A DNA stretch of 64,000 nucleotides from CAYNHQ01 sp964397255 (lineage in GTDB: Bacteria > Bdellovibrionota_G > JALEGL01 > DATDPG01): the NCBI GenBank assembly GCA_964397255.1, contig CAYNHQ010000011.1, positions 5,738 through 69,737 of the forward strand, given 5' to 3'. Shown piece by piece: positions 49,878-58,953 of this stretch. Each line of letters opens with the position of its first letter. Position 1 is the first letter of the stretch. The notes beneath the pieces were generated by a model that saw nothing but the letters and a program-made list of their open reading frames with translations, ran no database searches and was not told the DNA's origin. The translations under genes and the position numbers were made by a program.

Positions 49878-51490
49878 TTTTTTCCATTCTTTTTTCTCTC
49901 TTTCTTACCTCTTGCTCCGACGACCCCTATGATCGATTTGCGGTTGTCGATGCTCGGGGCGGAACAGGAGAATTAGAGATTCCCGCTGTCGGGCATGATC
50001 GTACGATGATGTTCCTCCCCTTTTCAGGGCCTCCCAACGAGACCTCTGGATCCACATCGTATAAAATGACCCTTTCCACTGTTAACTCTTCCAGCTCATC
50101 GACAAGAAAGAATATAGCTGCTCTCATTTCACCGCGCGCGCTGGAGATTTCTCAACGAATCCAGGAAGAAACGGCAAGAAATATTCGTTCATTCGGCCAG
50201 TGGGAGGAGGCGCGAGACCGAATTCGGCGAGAACCCTCTCTTTTGAGACGATTTGCCCCTCGCTCGATTTCTCGTAGCGAACCCTCTCCCACTCTTTCGA
50301 TTCACTCTCCCTTCGACATGGAAGAAAACCAGTCGATCAAGGGAATTTTACGTGGGAGCGCGACCAATGCTTCGATATATGTCGACTCCAGAATCAATGC
50401 ATCCACCGATGACGCGGCACTGACTTCGCTTCTTCAGTTTTATGATACGATTTCGCTTCCCCGAATTCGAACGCTTTTCGGCCATGAATCGGACGTCAAT
50501 CAAGATGGCCGCATCACTATTTTTTTCGCCTCTAAAGATAAGGTGGGAGTTCAAAACGTCGGATTTTTTCGTCTGGCCGATCTCTTGCCGGATGGATCGA
50601 TCATTGGGATCCGAAGCAACGAGCGCGAAATTATTTACGTTCGCGCCCCTGATTCAACGACACCCATTGAGGTGCTTCATGCCACGCTCGCGCACGAGAC
50701 CTTTCATCTCGTAAATTTCGCGATCAAAAATCTGGCTCGAATTCAGCAGATGGGAGGAGCCATCAGTAGTCCGGAGAGTCTTTTCTTAAACGAGGGTCTG
50801 GCGCACCTGACGGAAGACTTAGTGGGATGGGGAGCGGATAGCGCGCTCGTCACAAAAATTTATCTGGATTGCTTTTCTCAGACGTCTCTAGCCGGCTCAG
50901 GGATTCCGACGGGAGAAGCGAATCCCCTGAATTGCGGCATTGTCGCTGGAGGGGAAGATAGCCTTCCTCGACGAGGGGGAATGATGCTCTTTCTTCTTTA
51001 TCTCTTTCAACAACATGGAGGAGCCGTCTACTCTGAAGACTCGCCCGGCGATATATCAGGCCGAGGGATTGATTTTCTCCACGAAATGAATTCCTCCAAC
51101 CTGTATGGAATTGCGAATATCGAAAAGAGTTCCGGGAGTTCCTTCTTCAATATTTATGGACATTTTCTCGGAGCGATCTCTCTCGATCACACTCCCGCAG
51201 CTTTTGACAGCTCGTTGCAATTCGCTCCGGAAGTCACCGATCCATTCACTCACATGAAACGAAATGTTCGGACACATATGACCCGAATCGATATCGACGG
51301 TTCAAAGCTAGTCCTCGATGGTCCTAAAATTTCAGCGATTCTTGGCGAGGGGAATCCCTTCGACGGTACAATTTTTCTTTCAGGAGCAGATGCCCTCCCA
51401 TTCCCCCTCCCTGCGGGAAAAAATCTTCACGTCAAAATCACCGGCGACTCCAGCGCCTCCCTCGGGATCTCCGTCGCCACAGTGGAATAA
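49796..51490 (+). CDS. Lipoprotein zinc metallopeptidase (M30-like)
   Basis: The zinc motif is ATLAHETFHLVNFAI (HExxH) with the third ligand in SLFLNEGLAHLTEDLVG, and upstream DVNQDGRITIFFASKD and SNEREIIYV, as in M30/hyicolysin-like peptidases. A lipoprotein signal VFSILFSLFLTSC sits at about 49875-49915, preceded by a basic KTYRRTRP. No ATG/GTG/TTG lies close before it: ATG 49796 and TTG 49805 (with AGGA upstream) give a 25-residue n-region and overlap the radical SAM gene. I list the ATG; the true start is uncertain. Confidence 0.75.
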   Translation: MYPLLVQLPGRSPNADQLKTYRRTRPIVFSILFSLFLTSCSDDPYDRFAVVDARGGTGELEIPAVGHDRTMMFLPFSGPPNETSGSTSYKMTLSTVNSSSSSTRKNIAALISPRALEISQRIQEETARNIRSFGQWEEARDRIRREPSLLRRFAPRSISRSEPSPTLSIHSPFDMEENQSIKGILRGSATNASIYVDSRINASTDDAALTSLLQFYDTISLPRIRTLFGHESDVNQDGRITIFFASKDKVGVQNVGFFRLADLLPDGSIIGIRSNEREIIYVRAPDSTTPIEVLHATLAHETFHLVNFAIKNLARIQQMGGAISSPESLFLNEGLAHLTEDLVGWGADSALVTKIYLDCFSQTSLAGSGIPTGEANPLNCGIVAGGEDSLPRRGGMMLFLLYLFQQHGGAVYSEDSPGDISGRGIDFLHEMNSSNLYGIANIEKSSGSSFFNIYGHFLGAISLDHTPAAFDSSLQFAPEVTDPFTHMKRNVRTHMTRIDIDGSKLVLDGPKISAILGEGNPFDGTIFLSGADALPFPLPAGKNLHVKITGDSSASLGISVATVE

Positions 51491-51592
51491 CCCAACCCTG
51501 CCCCACTTCCTCAATGTCGCATCGTAAGTATTTGAATTTATTATATTTTATTTCCAGCGCTTCTGGTACGGGGTTTGAAGCAATGGGAAAAG

Positions 51593-51733
51593 ATGAAAGC
51601 AGAACTCGAAAAGATCTTAGAGGAATTAGCCGCCGAGCTGAGCGAAGCCGTCCGGAAACATCACGATGATGTCGATGGGGTGCTTCGCGAGTTTGAAGAG
51701 AAAATCGACGTCGAAACGGCGACCGTTCACTAA
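51593..51733 (+). CDS. Small acidic helical protein, 46 residues
   Basis: ATG 51593 to TAA 51731-51733 encodes MKAELEKILEELAAELSEA, continuing VRKHHDDVDGVLREFEEKI and ending DVETATVH. The sequence is strongly amphipathic and acidic, like a coiled coil, and no stop interrupts it. GGGAAAAG precedes the start. It sits in the gap between the M30-like gene and mazG and overlaps the mazG stop by four bases. No family is known to me. Confidence 0.4.
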   Translation: MKAELEKILEELAAELSEAVRKHHDDVDGVLREFEEKIDVETATVH

Positions 51734-52503
51734 ACGGAACTCTTTGCTTCGTTCCAGAGCTGATCCAGCTCTTTGGCGGAGTAAGTTGAAAGTTCTCTAT
51801 CATTCTTTTGGGCAACTTGTTCCATCCAACGAAATCTTCGATCAAATTTTTCCGTCGCGAGACGAAGGGCGGTCTCGGCATCCACTTTCGCATGCCTTGC
51901 ATAACTAGTCAGAGCAAAGAGCAAGTCTCCCAATTCTTCCTCGACCCTTTCGGAATCGTTTCCCGCTTCTCTTAATTCCTCTAGTTCCTCAGAAACTTTT
52001 TTCGATACTTCTTCGCGACTCTTCCAATCAAAACCGATGCTCCCCGCTTTTTCCCCCATTCGAGTGGCACGTAAAAGAGCGGGCAGGGCGCTCGGAATTC
52101 CATCCAGAAGATGTTTACGTCCCTCGTCTTTCTTGATCTTCGACCATTTTTCCAAGACCTCCTCGGCCGAATCCACAAGATCTCCTTCCTCGCGACGAAA
52201 TACATGGGGGTGGCGGCGAATGAGTTTTGAATGGATCGAATCGATGACGTCGTCAATAGAAAATGTCGACTCTTCCACAGCCAACTGCGCGTGAAAAAGA
52301 ACCTGCAGCAAAAGATCCCCCAACTCATCGCAAAGTTTTTTTCGGTCTCCTTCGTCGATCGCCTCGACCACTTCATAGGCTTCTTCCAAACAATAGGGGC
52401 GAATCGACTCATGGGTTTGCTTTCGATCCCAGGGACAGCCGTCGGGGCTTCGAAGCCGCCGCATCACTTCAACCAACTGCTCAAATCGCTCACCCGTTTT
52501 CAC
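51730..52503 (-). CDS. mazG: Nucleoside triphosphate pyrophosphohydrolase MazG
   Basis: 257 residues with two MazG domains: LRSPDGCPWDRKQTHESIRP, then the metal motif EEAYEVVEAIDEGD and DELGDLLLQVLFHAQLA; the second half has SEELEELREA and VEEELGDLLFAL. It hydrolyses aberrant NTPs and lowers ppGpp in E. coli. It is the last gene of the nadE-nadK-recO-mazG operon, overlapping recO by 14 bases. It complements RdgB at 57209 in pool cleansing. Confidence 0.94.
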   Translation of the reverse strand: MKTGERFEQLVEVMRRLRSPDGCPWDRKQTHESIRPYCLEEAYEVVEAIDEGDRKKLCDELGDLLLQVLFHAQLAVEESTFSIDDVIDSIHSKLIRRHPHVFRREEGDLVDSAEEVLEKWSKIKKDEGRKHLLDGIPSALPALLRATRMGEKAGSIGFDWKSREEVSKKVSEELEELREAGNDSERVEEELGDLLFALTSYARHAKVDAETALRLATEKFDRRFRWMEQVAQKNDRELSTYSAKELDQLWNEAKSSV

Positions 52504-53224
52504 GAAAAATCTCCTCTCGAAATCGCTGGCTTTTCAATTCGCGCCCGAGGGTGTGGCGTACAAAGGCATCGACCACTCTTACTATCTCCTGCGATTCACC
52601 CTGTGCAAGCGGATTGCCCTCTTTTAATCGATCCACCGTCAACGTGGAAAGCCACATTCCATCCCCTCGAGCCCGGCATCGGCTGCAAGCGACCCCGCCC
52701 CGGTCGAAGGAGAAAAAGAGTTTCTCGCCGGAGGGTACTTTCCCGCAATCAAAACAGACATTCCAGCGGGGCGCGTAACCGCAAAGCGCCAGAAGTTCGA
52801 GATCAAATCGAGCGATTTGGTTACATAGTGCAACGTCGGATGCTATTTTCGGCAAAAGAGACTTCCACCAATCAAATAACGAGCGTTGAGGATCCCCCTC
52901 TCCTCCTAACGCCCAAAGGCATTCGGCCAAATATCCCGCAAGAGCCAAACGCTTTACATCTTTTCGAAGATCGATGTGTGGATCAATGAGTTCGATCGAC
53001 TCCAGCCTCCATAGGCCTTCTCTGTCATTTCGCGGGGGGCGAAGCCTCGCCTGAAGATGAGCGAATAAATCGAGCCCCGGAAAACGCCGCTGGCTTTTGC
53101 GCGCCGAAGGAGCAAAAGCGGATAATTTCCCATGATCGGCCGTCAAAAACCCGACGATGCGATCACTTTCCCCGTAATCAACCGCCCGAACCACGATCGC
53201 TTCCATTTCGATCAACGTTTTCAT
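52490..53224 (-). CDS. recO: DNA repair protein RecO
   Basis: N-terminal OB fold (IVVRAVDYGESDRIVGFLTADHGKL), a helical middle and a zinc finger (CFDCGKVPSGEKLFFS, CSRCRA). 244 residues from ATG 53224. RecO loads RecA onto SSB-coated single strands with RecR. The ATG overlaps the nadK stop in an ATGA. A GTG six bases earlier is possible. Confidence 0.92.
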   Translation of the reverse strand: MKTLIEMEAIVVRAVDYGESDRIVGFLTADHGKLSAFAPSARKSQRRFPGLDLFAHLQARLRPPRNDREGLWRLESIELIDPHIDLRKDVKRLALAGYLAECLWALGGEGDPQRSLFDWWKSLLPKIASDVALCNQIARFDLELLALCGYAPRWNVCFDCGKVPSGEKLFFSFDRGGVACSRCRARGDGMWLSTLTVDRLKEGNPLAQGESQEIVRVVDAFVRHTLGRELKSQRFREEIFRENG

Positions 53225-54120
53225 GACCACAGCTTCTTTCGTCGCCGCTCATTAAAATGAAATACTTTTAGCATTGGACCAGTGGCACTGATCTCCACGC
53301 GTGCCCCAATCGGCAATGGATAGGAAAGATGAGGCCCATCCAAAAAGACTTTGCCCGCGCGCATTTTCGACTGAAGGACCGCTTTCTCCCCAGGATTTAA
53401 AAATCCGCTATCCAGACGAAGATGGTGTCCTGGCTGCTGATAGAGTTCGCGAACTTTGTACTGCACTTTCCGAGAGGCAATCAGCTGAAATTTTCCGCCC
53501 GCCCCGAGAATGGCCGCTGTCGAGCCGGCCGCCGGTGCAAACCAGATCCCTGAAGATTTGTGCTCTTCCCTTCTCCGATGAACTTGAATGAAATATCGGG
53601 AAGTCGCCGCTGGGTTCGCGTGTGTTACCAGCACATCGTTAAGGATCGGCACCGAAATCTTTCGGCGCTCAATTCGAACCCGAAGGCGTGTCATGAACGT
53701 GAGTTTCGCCCTGCCGGCTTCAATACGGTCGAGTTGATCGTGTAGCGTTTCGATGGTCGCCCCACAAAAATTCCCGACACTATCTGCGGGGTTGGAGTTG
53801 AGGCCCAAAAGGGGCCTGTGAAACACGTAGTGGGATGCCTCGAGAAAGGTGCCGTCTCCCCCCACGGAGAGTATGAGGTCGTATCTCATTTCATTGAAAG
53901 CTCGGGCCCGGTAAATAAACTTTGCTTCAATATCTCGACTACGCAAAATTCTCCGAACCCACGTGAGGGCACTCACGTGCGTGACATGGCTGCGAACGAA
54001 ACGGTCTGCCACGGCATGGCGCTTTTGAAGGAGCCGAAGAAAATGCGGATCTTGTCGTTCACTTCCATAGACCTGAAAAGCGCTCTTTTTGTAAACGACC
54101 AGAACACGGTGAAGTTTCAT
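53221..54120 (-). CDS. nadK: NAD kinase family protein
   Basis: 299 residues. The DGT motif is in LILSVGGDGTFLEASHYV (about residue 85), and the second conserved block VPILNDVLVTHANPAATSRY replaces the usual NE with ND. SSGIWFAPAAGSTAAILGAGG is the family Gly-rich region. It phosphorylates NAD+ to NADP+. It overlaps nadE by four bases, so the cell couples NAD and NADP synthesis. Confidence 0.9.
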   Translation of the reverse strand: MKLHRVLVVYKKSAFQVYGSERQDPHFLRLLQKRHAVADRFVRSHVTHVSALTWVRRILRSRDIEAKFIYRARAFNEMRYDLILSVGGDGTFLEASHYVFHRPLLGLNSNPADSVGNFCGATIETLHDQLDRIEAGRAKLTFMTRLRVRIERRKISVPILNDVLVTHANPAATSRYFIQVHRRREEHKSSGIWFAPAAGSTAAILGAGGKFQLIASRKVQYKVRELYQQPGHHLRLDSGFLNPGEKAVLQSKMRAGKVFLDGPHLSYPLPIGARVEISATGPMLKVFHFNERRRKKLWS

Positions 54121-55751
54121 GCGCTCCCTCGCGCAATCGGCATTCTCCTACCGATCCCAAACGCTTTTGCAGAAAGTCGAAGCCCAGGGGCAGCCTGTTT
54201 TCGTTTGAATTCGTTTCGATCCACCATACGAATTACTTCCGTCACGGTTTTTCGGTCAAATCCCGCAGCCACAATGCTCTCGATTCCTTTCATTTCTTCA
54301 ATGTAAAGCCGAAGGATCGGATCGAGCTTTGGATAAGGTGGGAGCGTGTCGTCATCGCGTTGGTTCGGACGAAGCTCAGCCGTGGGGGGACGGGTAAAGA
54401 CTCGTTGTGGAATCGCCTTCCATTTCTGATTGAGGTGATAAGCCATTTTGTACACCCCTTCTTTCGGCAGATCGGAAATGGCGGCAAGCCCTCCCACCAT
54501 ATCGCCATATTGTGTGCAATACCCCACAGCAATTTCCGATTTGTTTCCCGTACTCAAAACAAGTGAGCCAAATTTATTGGAAAGAGCCATCAAAAGGACT
54601 CCTCGAACCCGCGCTTGGATATTTTCTTCCGTCACATCTTTCGATTTTCCTTCGAAGGCCAGGGCCAATGCATTCTCATAAGCGTCTGTAATAGGATCGA
54701 TGGCGATGGTCTGAAATTTAATTTTTAGCGCCCGGGCAAGAGCTTCGGCGTCTTCCCGGCTCGCGGCACTCGTAAACCGGGAAGGCATCGACACCCCCAA
54801 AACATTTTCCGCGCCCAATGCCTCGACCGCCAATAGGGCCACCAATGACGAATCAATTCCTCCCGAAAGGCCGATGACCGCTTTTTGAAATCCATTTTTC
54901 TTGGCGTAGTCTCGAACGCCCATCACAAGCGCCCGCGACCGCCATTCTTCTTCGTCTTTCGGCCATTCCCTTAAGTCGCCTTCCTTGGATGGAAAGTCGA
55001 CCATTGCGAGGTCTTCACGAAAGACTTCCGCACGAGCGATCATCTTACCGTTGGCATCCACCGCAAAGCTCCCTCCATCGAAAAGAAGTTCGTCGTTTCC
55101 GCCCACGAGGTTGACGTAGAGCAGGGGTAAATGAAATTCCTCCACCAGTTTTTCGACCAAGTTCACTCGAATCTTTTCTTTGCCGTCGTGATACGGCGAC
55201 GCGGAAATATTAATGACGGAATTCACCTGGGCCCGTACCAAATCCTTCATCGGCACTTCGGAATAAAGGTTCCGTCCAAAAAGTTCGGGATCGGTCCAAA
55301 TATCTTCGCAAATGGTCAAACCCATTTTCGAACCCAGAAATGAAATCGGCATGGAAGATGGGCCGGGATCAAAATAGCGAACTTCATCAAATACGTCGTA
55401 CGAGGGCAACAGGCGCTTGGCCTGCGTCGCTACAACTTTTCCACCCGTAACAAACGCCGCGCTGTTAAAAAGTCCCTTTCCTTTTGAATTGGATGCAGCC
55501 TCGGGAATGCCAATAATAAATGAGTCGTTTGAATGATCGCTCGCCAAGCGATCGAGAACCTCCAGGCTTTCGGCAACGAAGCCTTCCTGCAAGAGAAGAT
55601 CTTTGGGCGGGTAGCCAATAAGGGCAAGCTCAGGAAAAACCGTGAGTTCGGCCCCCTTCTTTCTCGATTCAATCAAAAATCGGTGCGCTCGTTCGGCATT
55701 GGCTCGAATCGCCCCCATGGAAACGTTGATCTGAGCAAGTCCAATCCGCAT
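54117..55751 (-). CDS. nadE: Glutamine-dependent NAD+ synthetase
   Basis: Residues 1 to about 250 are a nitrilase-type glutaminase (Glu in FPELALIGYPPKDLL, Lys near EKIRVNLVEKL, Cys in MGLTICEDIWTDPE). Residues about 265-540 are the ATP-pyrophosphatase synthetase (LSGGIDSSLVALLAVEALG, STGNKSEIAVGYCTQYGD). It converts deamido-NAD to NAD using glutamine ammonia. ATG 55751 (MRIGLAQINVSMG) is the natural start. 544 residues; first gene of the NAD operon. Confidence 0.96.
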   Translation of the reverse strand: MRIGLAQINVSMGAIRANAERAHRFLIESRKKGAELTVFPELALIGYPPKDLLLQEGFVAESLEVLDRLASDHSNDSFIIGIPEAASNSKGKGLFNSAAFVTGGKVVATQAKRLLPSYDVFDEVRYFDPGPSSMPISFLGSKMGLTICEDIWTDPELFGRNLYSEVPMKDLVRAQVNSVINISASPYHDGKEKIRVNLVEKLVEEFHLPLLYVNLVGGNDELLFDGGSFAVDANGKMIARAEVFREDLAMVDFPSKEGDLREWPKDEEEWRSRALVMGVRDYAKKNGFQKAVIGLSGGIDSSLVALLAVEALGAENVLGVSMPSRFTSAASREDAEALARALKIKFQTIAIDPITDAYENALALAFEGKSKDVTEENIQARVRGVLLMALSNKFGSLVLSTGNKSEIAVGYCTQYGDMVGGLAAISDLPKEGVYKMAYHLNQKWKAIPQRVFTRPPTAELRPNQRDDDTLPPYPKLDPILRLYIEEMKGIESIVAAGFDRKTVTEVIRMVDRNEFKRKQAAPGLRLSAKAFGIGRRMPIARGSA

Positions 55752-55819
55752 GGCGGCGGAATGTACCATCAAAGCTGGCAAGAGACACCTTGCCAGAGGT
55801 CGGGTACGATTCCGTCAAA

Positions 55820-56497
55820 ATGTTTCATCGAATTCTCATTGTGGCGTTTCTTATGCTGTTCACGCGGGTTTGGGCGGATGAAACATTTCCTTTTCCTATC
55901 GTGATTGATCCAGGTCATGGAGGAGAGGACATCGGAATCAGTCGGGAAGGTTTGGTGGAGAAAGATCTGACATTTTCGCTGGCGAATCGAATTCAGAATC
56001 TCACCACAAGCCGGAAAGACATTGTCGTGACACTCACACGCACGACAGACCAGGCCATTTCATTTGATGAGCGACGAAAAATCGCCAACCGGGCGGAGGG
56101 AGGGATTTATATTTCACTTCATTTTTCTTCGATTCCCGATCCTGCTCGAACCGGCGCGCGAATTTTTACGCTTGCCCCTCCCCCACCTGCGAAACCTGAA
56201 TTTATTCTTCCCATCGAGCGCGCTCACGTATCTTCCTCCTATCATTCGACACAATTGGCCGCGGTCTTTCTCGAAACTTTCGAGGCCGACTCCATTTCGG
56301 CTTCCTCGGAAGCTGTTGTCTTGCCTCTGGCGCCTCTTTTAGGGATCGAGGTCCCTGCCATTTTGATCGAATTGGAAAATCTCGCTTCAAACGGAGCCTC
56401 CCAATGGAAAAACCCTGCGACACTGGAGGCTTCTGCCACAAGAATCATCAATGCTATTGACCGATTCCGAGCGGGAGGAAAGAATCCCTCTCCATGA
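55820..56497 (+). CDS. N-acetylmuramoyl-L-alanine amidase (Amidase_3)
   Basis: Signal peptide (HRILIVAFLMLFTRVWA), then the zinc amidase core: PIVIDPGHGGEDIG (first His), a Glu in SREGLVEKDLTFSLA, SLHFSS (second His) and ILIELENL (catalytic Glu). 225 residues. It splits septal peptidoglycan and is the kind of enzyme EnvC activates; ftsEX-envC are at 37-40 kb. Divergent from nadE with 68 bases between; overlaps rph by four bases. Confidence 0.92.
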   Translation: MFHRILIVAFLMLFTRVWADETFPFPIVIDPGHGGEDIGISREGLVEKDLTFSLANRIQNLTTSRKDIVVTLTRTTDQAISFDERRKIANRAEGGIYISLHFSSIPDPARTGARIFTLAPPPPAKPEFILPIERAHVSSSYHSTQLAAVFLETFEADSISASSEAVVLPLAPLLGIEVPAILIELENLASNGASQWKNPATLEASATRIINAIDRFRAGGKNPSP

Positions 56498-57216
56498 GAT
56501 CCTCCCGAACTCCCGAAGGCCTACGTCCCCTCGAATTTGTTCCAAACTTCATCGCGTACCCAGCCGGTTCCTGTCTTGTGAAAATGGGAAATACCTGGGT
56601 GATTTGCACGGCATCAATTGAAGAGAGCGTCCCAAAATTTTTAGAGAAGAAAGGCCGCGGCTGGATTACGGCCGAGTATTCCATGCTCCCAGGATCGACG
56701 CATACACGAACGAGGCGTGAAACCTCGACCGGAAAACCGAATGGGAGAGCGCAAGAAATTCAGCGTTTGATTGGCCGCACACTGCGTGCCGCCGTAAATA
56801 TGGAAGCATTGGGTGAGCGCTCCATTTTGATCGACTGTGATGTGATACAGGCCGATGGCGGTACACGAACGGCCTCCATCAACGGCGGCTTTGTCGCGCT
56901 TGCGATGGCTGTGAATTCGCTTCAAAAGAAAGGGATCATTGCCACCAGTCCCATTAAATCATCCGTTGCGGCGGTCAGTATTGGGATGAAAAATGGAGAG
57001 ATCCTGGTCGATCTGGACTACGGAGAAGACTCTTCCTGCGATGTCGATATGAATTTTGTCATGCTCGAAGGGGATCGAATCGTCGAAATGCAGGGCACGG
57101 CGGAAGGAACCTCCTTCTCGGCTGAGGATTCACAAAAGATGTTAGGCGCGGCCACGAAGGCCATTCGAATGATCATGGAGCTTCAGAAAAAGGTGTTACA
57201 GGCCAAAAGTGGCTGA
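56494..57216 (+). CDS. rph: Ribonuclease PH
   Basis: 240 residues: GRGWITAEYSMLPGSTHTRT near residue 55, GRTLRAAVNMEALGERSIL, and the phosphate/metal site SINGGFVALAMAV with LDYGEDSSCDVDMNFVM. It phosphorolytically trims tRNA 3' ends and degrades rRNA. It overlaps the amidase upstream by four bases and rdgB by eight; rph-rdgB adjacency is very common. Confidence 0.96.
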   Translation: MRSSRTPEGLRPLEFVPNFIAYPAGSCLVKMGNTWVICTASIEESVPKFLEKKGRGWITAEYSMLPGSTHTRTRRETSTGKPNGRAQEIQRLIGRTLRAAVNMEALGERSILIDCDVIQADGGTRTASINGGFVALAMAVNSLQKKGIIATSPIKSSVAAVSIGMKNGEILVDLDYGEDSSCDVDMNFVMLEGDRIVEMQGTAEGTSFSAEDSQKMLGAATKAIRMIMELQKKVLQAKSG

Positions 57217-57817
57217 ACTCCTGATCGCCACTCGAAACGAAGGGAAGGTTCGAGAGATCGGAGATTTTCTTCATCGCGATCATCCTCGGCTGATTCTTCG
57301 ATCTCTTTCTGATTTTCCAAACGCTCCTAAAATTACAGAGGATGGTTCGAGTTTTGTCGAAAATGCTCGAAAGAAAGCGACGCTGGTGGCTACGTTTTTG
57401 AAAATTCCGACATTGGCGGATGATTCCGGGCTGGAGGTTTCAGCGCTGGGAGGAAGGCCGGGAATTCTCTCGGCACGGTTTGCCGGCCCTGATGCGACCG
57501 ACGAAGAAAACAATCGAAAGCTTTTGAGTAAACTGGAGGGCCTTCCGCCTGAAGCTCGCGCGGCCAGGTTCCGCTGCGCCATGATTCTGGCTTCCCCCAA
57601 TGGAAAAACTTTCACGGCCACGGGGGAGTTGGAGGGGCAAATCCTCGATGCACCCCGGGGTGTGGGCGGCTTTGGTTATGACCCCCTTTTTTTATTGCCG
57701 GACCTGGGTCGGACGATGGCGGAGATGACCCTCGCCGAGAAAAACAAGATCAGCCACCGCGCCAAGGCCCTAGCCAAAATCTCCTCCGCCCTCTCTGACT
57801 TTCTTGCAGGAAACTGA
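57209..57817 (+). CDS. rdgB: dITP/XTP pyrophosphatase RdgB (HAM1 family)
   Basis: 202 residues from a GTG inside the end of rph. LLIATRNEGKVREIGDFL, LADDSGLEVSALGGRPGILSARFAG and GVGGFGYDPLFLLPD are family signatures. It removes dITP, XTP and ITP from the nucleotide pool. A hairpin (57814-57832) overlaps its stop codon. Confidence 0.96.
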   Translation: MAELLIATRNEGKVREIGDFLHRDHPRLILRSLSDFPNAPKITEDGSSFVENARKKATLVATFLKIPTLADDSGLEVSALGGRPGILSARFAGPDATDEENNRKLLSKLEGLPPEARAARFRCAMILASPNGKTFTATGELEGQILDAPRGVGGFGYDPLFLLPDLGRTMAEMTLAEKNKISHRAKALAKISSALSDFLAGN

Positions 57818-57832
57818 CACTTTTCGTGTCAG
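57814..57832 (+). terminator. Possible terminator of amiC-rph-rdgB
   Basis: CTGACAC and GTGTCAG form a seven-base stem with a five-base loop directly over the rdgB stop. The following T-run is weak (GGTTTAGG), so it may only stabilise the 3' end. Confidence 0.45.
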
Positions 57833-57843
57833 GTTTAGGCATT

Positions 57844-57871
57844 TTGACAGTCTTTAGTGCTCAAATATAGC
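57844..57871 (+). promoter_or_regulatory. Sigma-70 promoter of the 57902 gene
   Basis: TTGACA (57844) and TATAGC (57866) lie 16 bases apart. The predicted start near 57878 rules out the earlier in-frame ATG/TTG codons at 57857 and 57875 and supports ATG 57902. Confidence 0.45.
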
Positions 57872-57901
57872 GGCATGCCCTTTGCTCCCTTTTCATTCAC
57901 T

Positions 57902-58414
57902 ATGAAAGTGAACATGGGATTCGGCCTCGTAATCTTGTTGGGAACAGCTCTTCTCTTCAAAGATGCAAGAGCGCAGGAGGCAATTTCAGAGTCCAAATCA
58001 GTTGCGCTTGGTTGGGTACTAGGCCTCGACCCCATTCCCGGCGATGCCCTCGCCTACGCGGGAAAAAGCGCAAAGGGCGATGTGAAACTAGCCATCGGTG
58101 GAATCGGCGCTGCGGCAGTCGGCGGATTACTCTACCTTGCCGATTACTACTTCTGTTCTGAGCCAGCCGAAACTTTCAAAAGCCCCTATACATGCTCCGG
58201 AAATTGGCTTGCAGTAACCGGTATCTCCGTTGTGGGGATAGGAGCCGGAATGTATTTAGGTTCATTGATTTGGGACGGCATCGGCGGCATACGCGGCGTC
58301 TACAAACATAACGACCAGGTACAGAAATCTCAGGCATCCATTTGGACCTCCTTTCAGCCTACTTTTGCGGTGACCAACGAAGGCCTCTTCGCCGGTGCCG
58401 CTCTTAAATTTTAA
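57902..58414 (+). CDS. Secreted or membrane protein of unknown function
   Basis: 170 residues from ATG 57902: signal-like NMGFGLVILLGTALLFKDARA, then two Gly-rich hydrophobic segments (LAIGGIGAAAVGGLLYLADYY and WLAVTGISVVGIGAGMYLGSL) with a Cys pair between, and a polar C-terminus ending in FAGAALKF, a typical outer-membrane-like terminal Phe. No family is recognised. It is convergent with the aspartic protease gene. Confidence 0.6.
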   Translation: MKVNMGFGLVILLGTALLFKDARAQEAISESKSVALGWVLGLDPIPGDALAYAGKSAKGDVKLAIGGIGAAAVGGLLYLADYYFCSEPAETFKSPYTCSGNWLAVTGISVVGIGAGMYLGSLIWDGIGGIRGVYKHNDQVQKSQASIWTSFQPTFAVTNEGLFAGAALKF

Positions 58415-58428
58415 GGAAAAGAGTGGAG

Positions 58429-58800
58429 TTACTTCGCAACGTGAGCGAGAACCATTTTCATCGGAAGAAGCTCGCGACTCAAAGGATTCAGCATTAATCC
58501 GAGAACTTCAAGAGTCACAGCGCCGAGCAGTAAAGAATCCTTCGGACCGCCCAATACAACTGGTGATGTACCCATTCTTCCGGTCGTTTCGAAGGTGCAT
58601 TCGGCAACACCTCTTTCAATGACGGTCCCATCTGCTAACGTAAACTCTACGGTTCTCTGAGACTTTAGTCCGAGTTTCCTCCAAACGCCTTCAGGCAAAA
58701 CTGAATATACAGCTCCCGAGTCGACCAAAAAGCGAACCGATACTTTCTTTCCGCTTCTCCCTGGAGCTGTAAGTTTCGCTTTAATAAAACTCAAACCCAT
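58429..58800 (-). CDS. Retropepsin-like aspartic protease
   Basis: 123 residues. SVRFLVDSGAVYSVLPEGVW holds the catalytic D-S/T-G-A motif of clan AA proteases, followed by the flap-like FTLADGTVIERGVAEC and the late hydrophobic LLLGAVTLEVLGLMLNP. A single short domain must dimerise, as in retroviral enzymes. No signal peptide is seen. Its substrate is unknown. It lies just upstream of tRNA-Pro. Confidence 0.78.
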   Translation of the reverse strand: MGLSFIKAKLTAPGRSGKKVSVRFLVDSGAVYSVLPEGVWRKLGLKSQRTVEFTLADGTVIERGVAECTFETTGRMGTSPVVLGGPKDSLLLGAVTLEVLGLMLNPLSRELLPMKMVLAHVAK

Positions 58801-58875
58801 AATCGCAATATATCATACGTTTCGAACGGCTTTCACTCTGATCGTTGGCAAGGTATGGTGGTACGGATTGGTCAA

Positions 58876-58953
58876 CGGGGTGTAGCTCAGCCTGGCTAGA
58901 GCACTTGCTTTGGGAGCAAGGGGTCGTAGGTTCGAATCCTATCACCCCGACCA
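58876..58953 (+). tRNA. tRNA-Pro (anticodon UGG)
   Basis: Full cloverleaf: acceptor CGGGGTG with CACCCCG (seven pairs), D-stem GCTC/GAGC, anticodon stem CTTGC/GCAAG with loop TTTGGGA giving anticodon TGG, T-arm GTAGG-TTCGAAT-CCTAT, discriminator A and encoded CCA. The C1-G72 pair is the bacterial tRNA-Pro hallmark. Its 3' end is the attachment site of an integrative element and overlaps the 3' end of the recombinase gene on the other strand. Confidence 0.97.
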
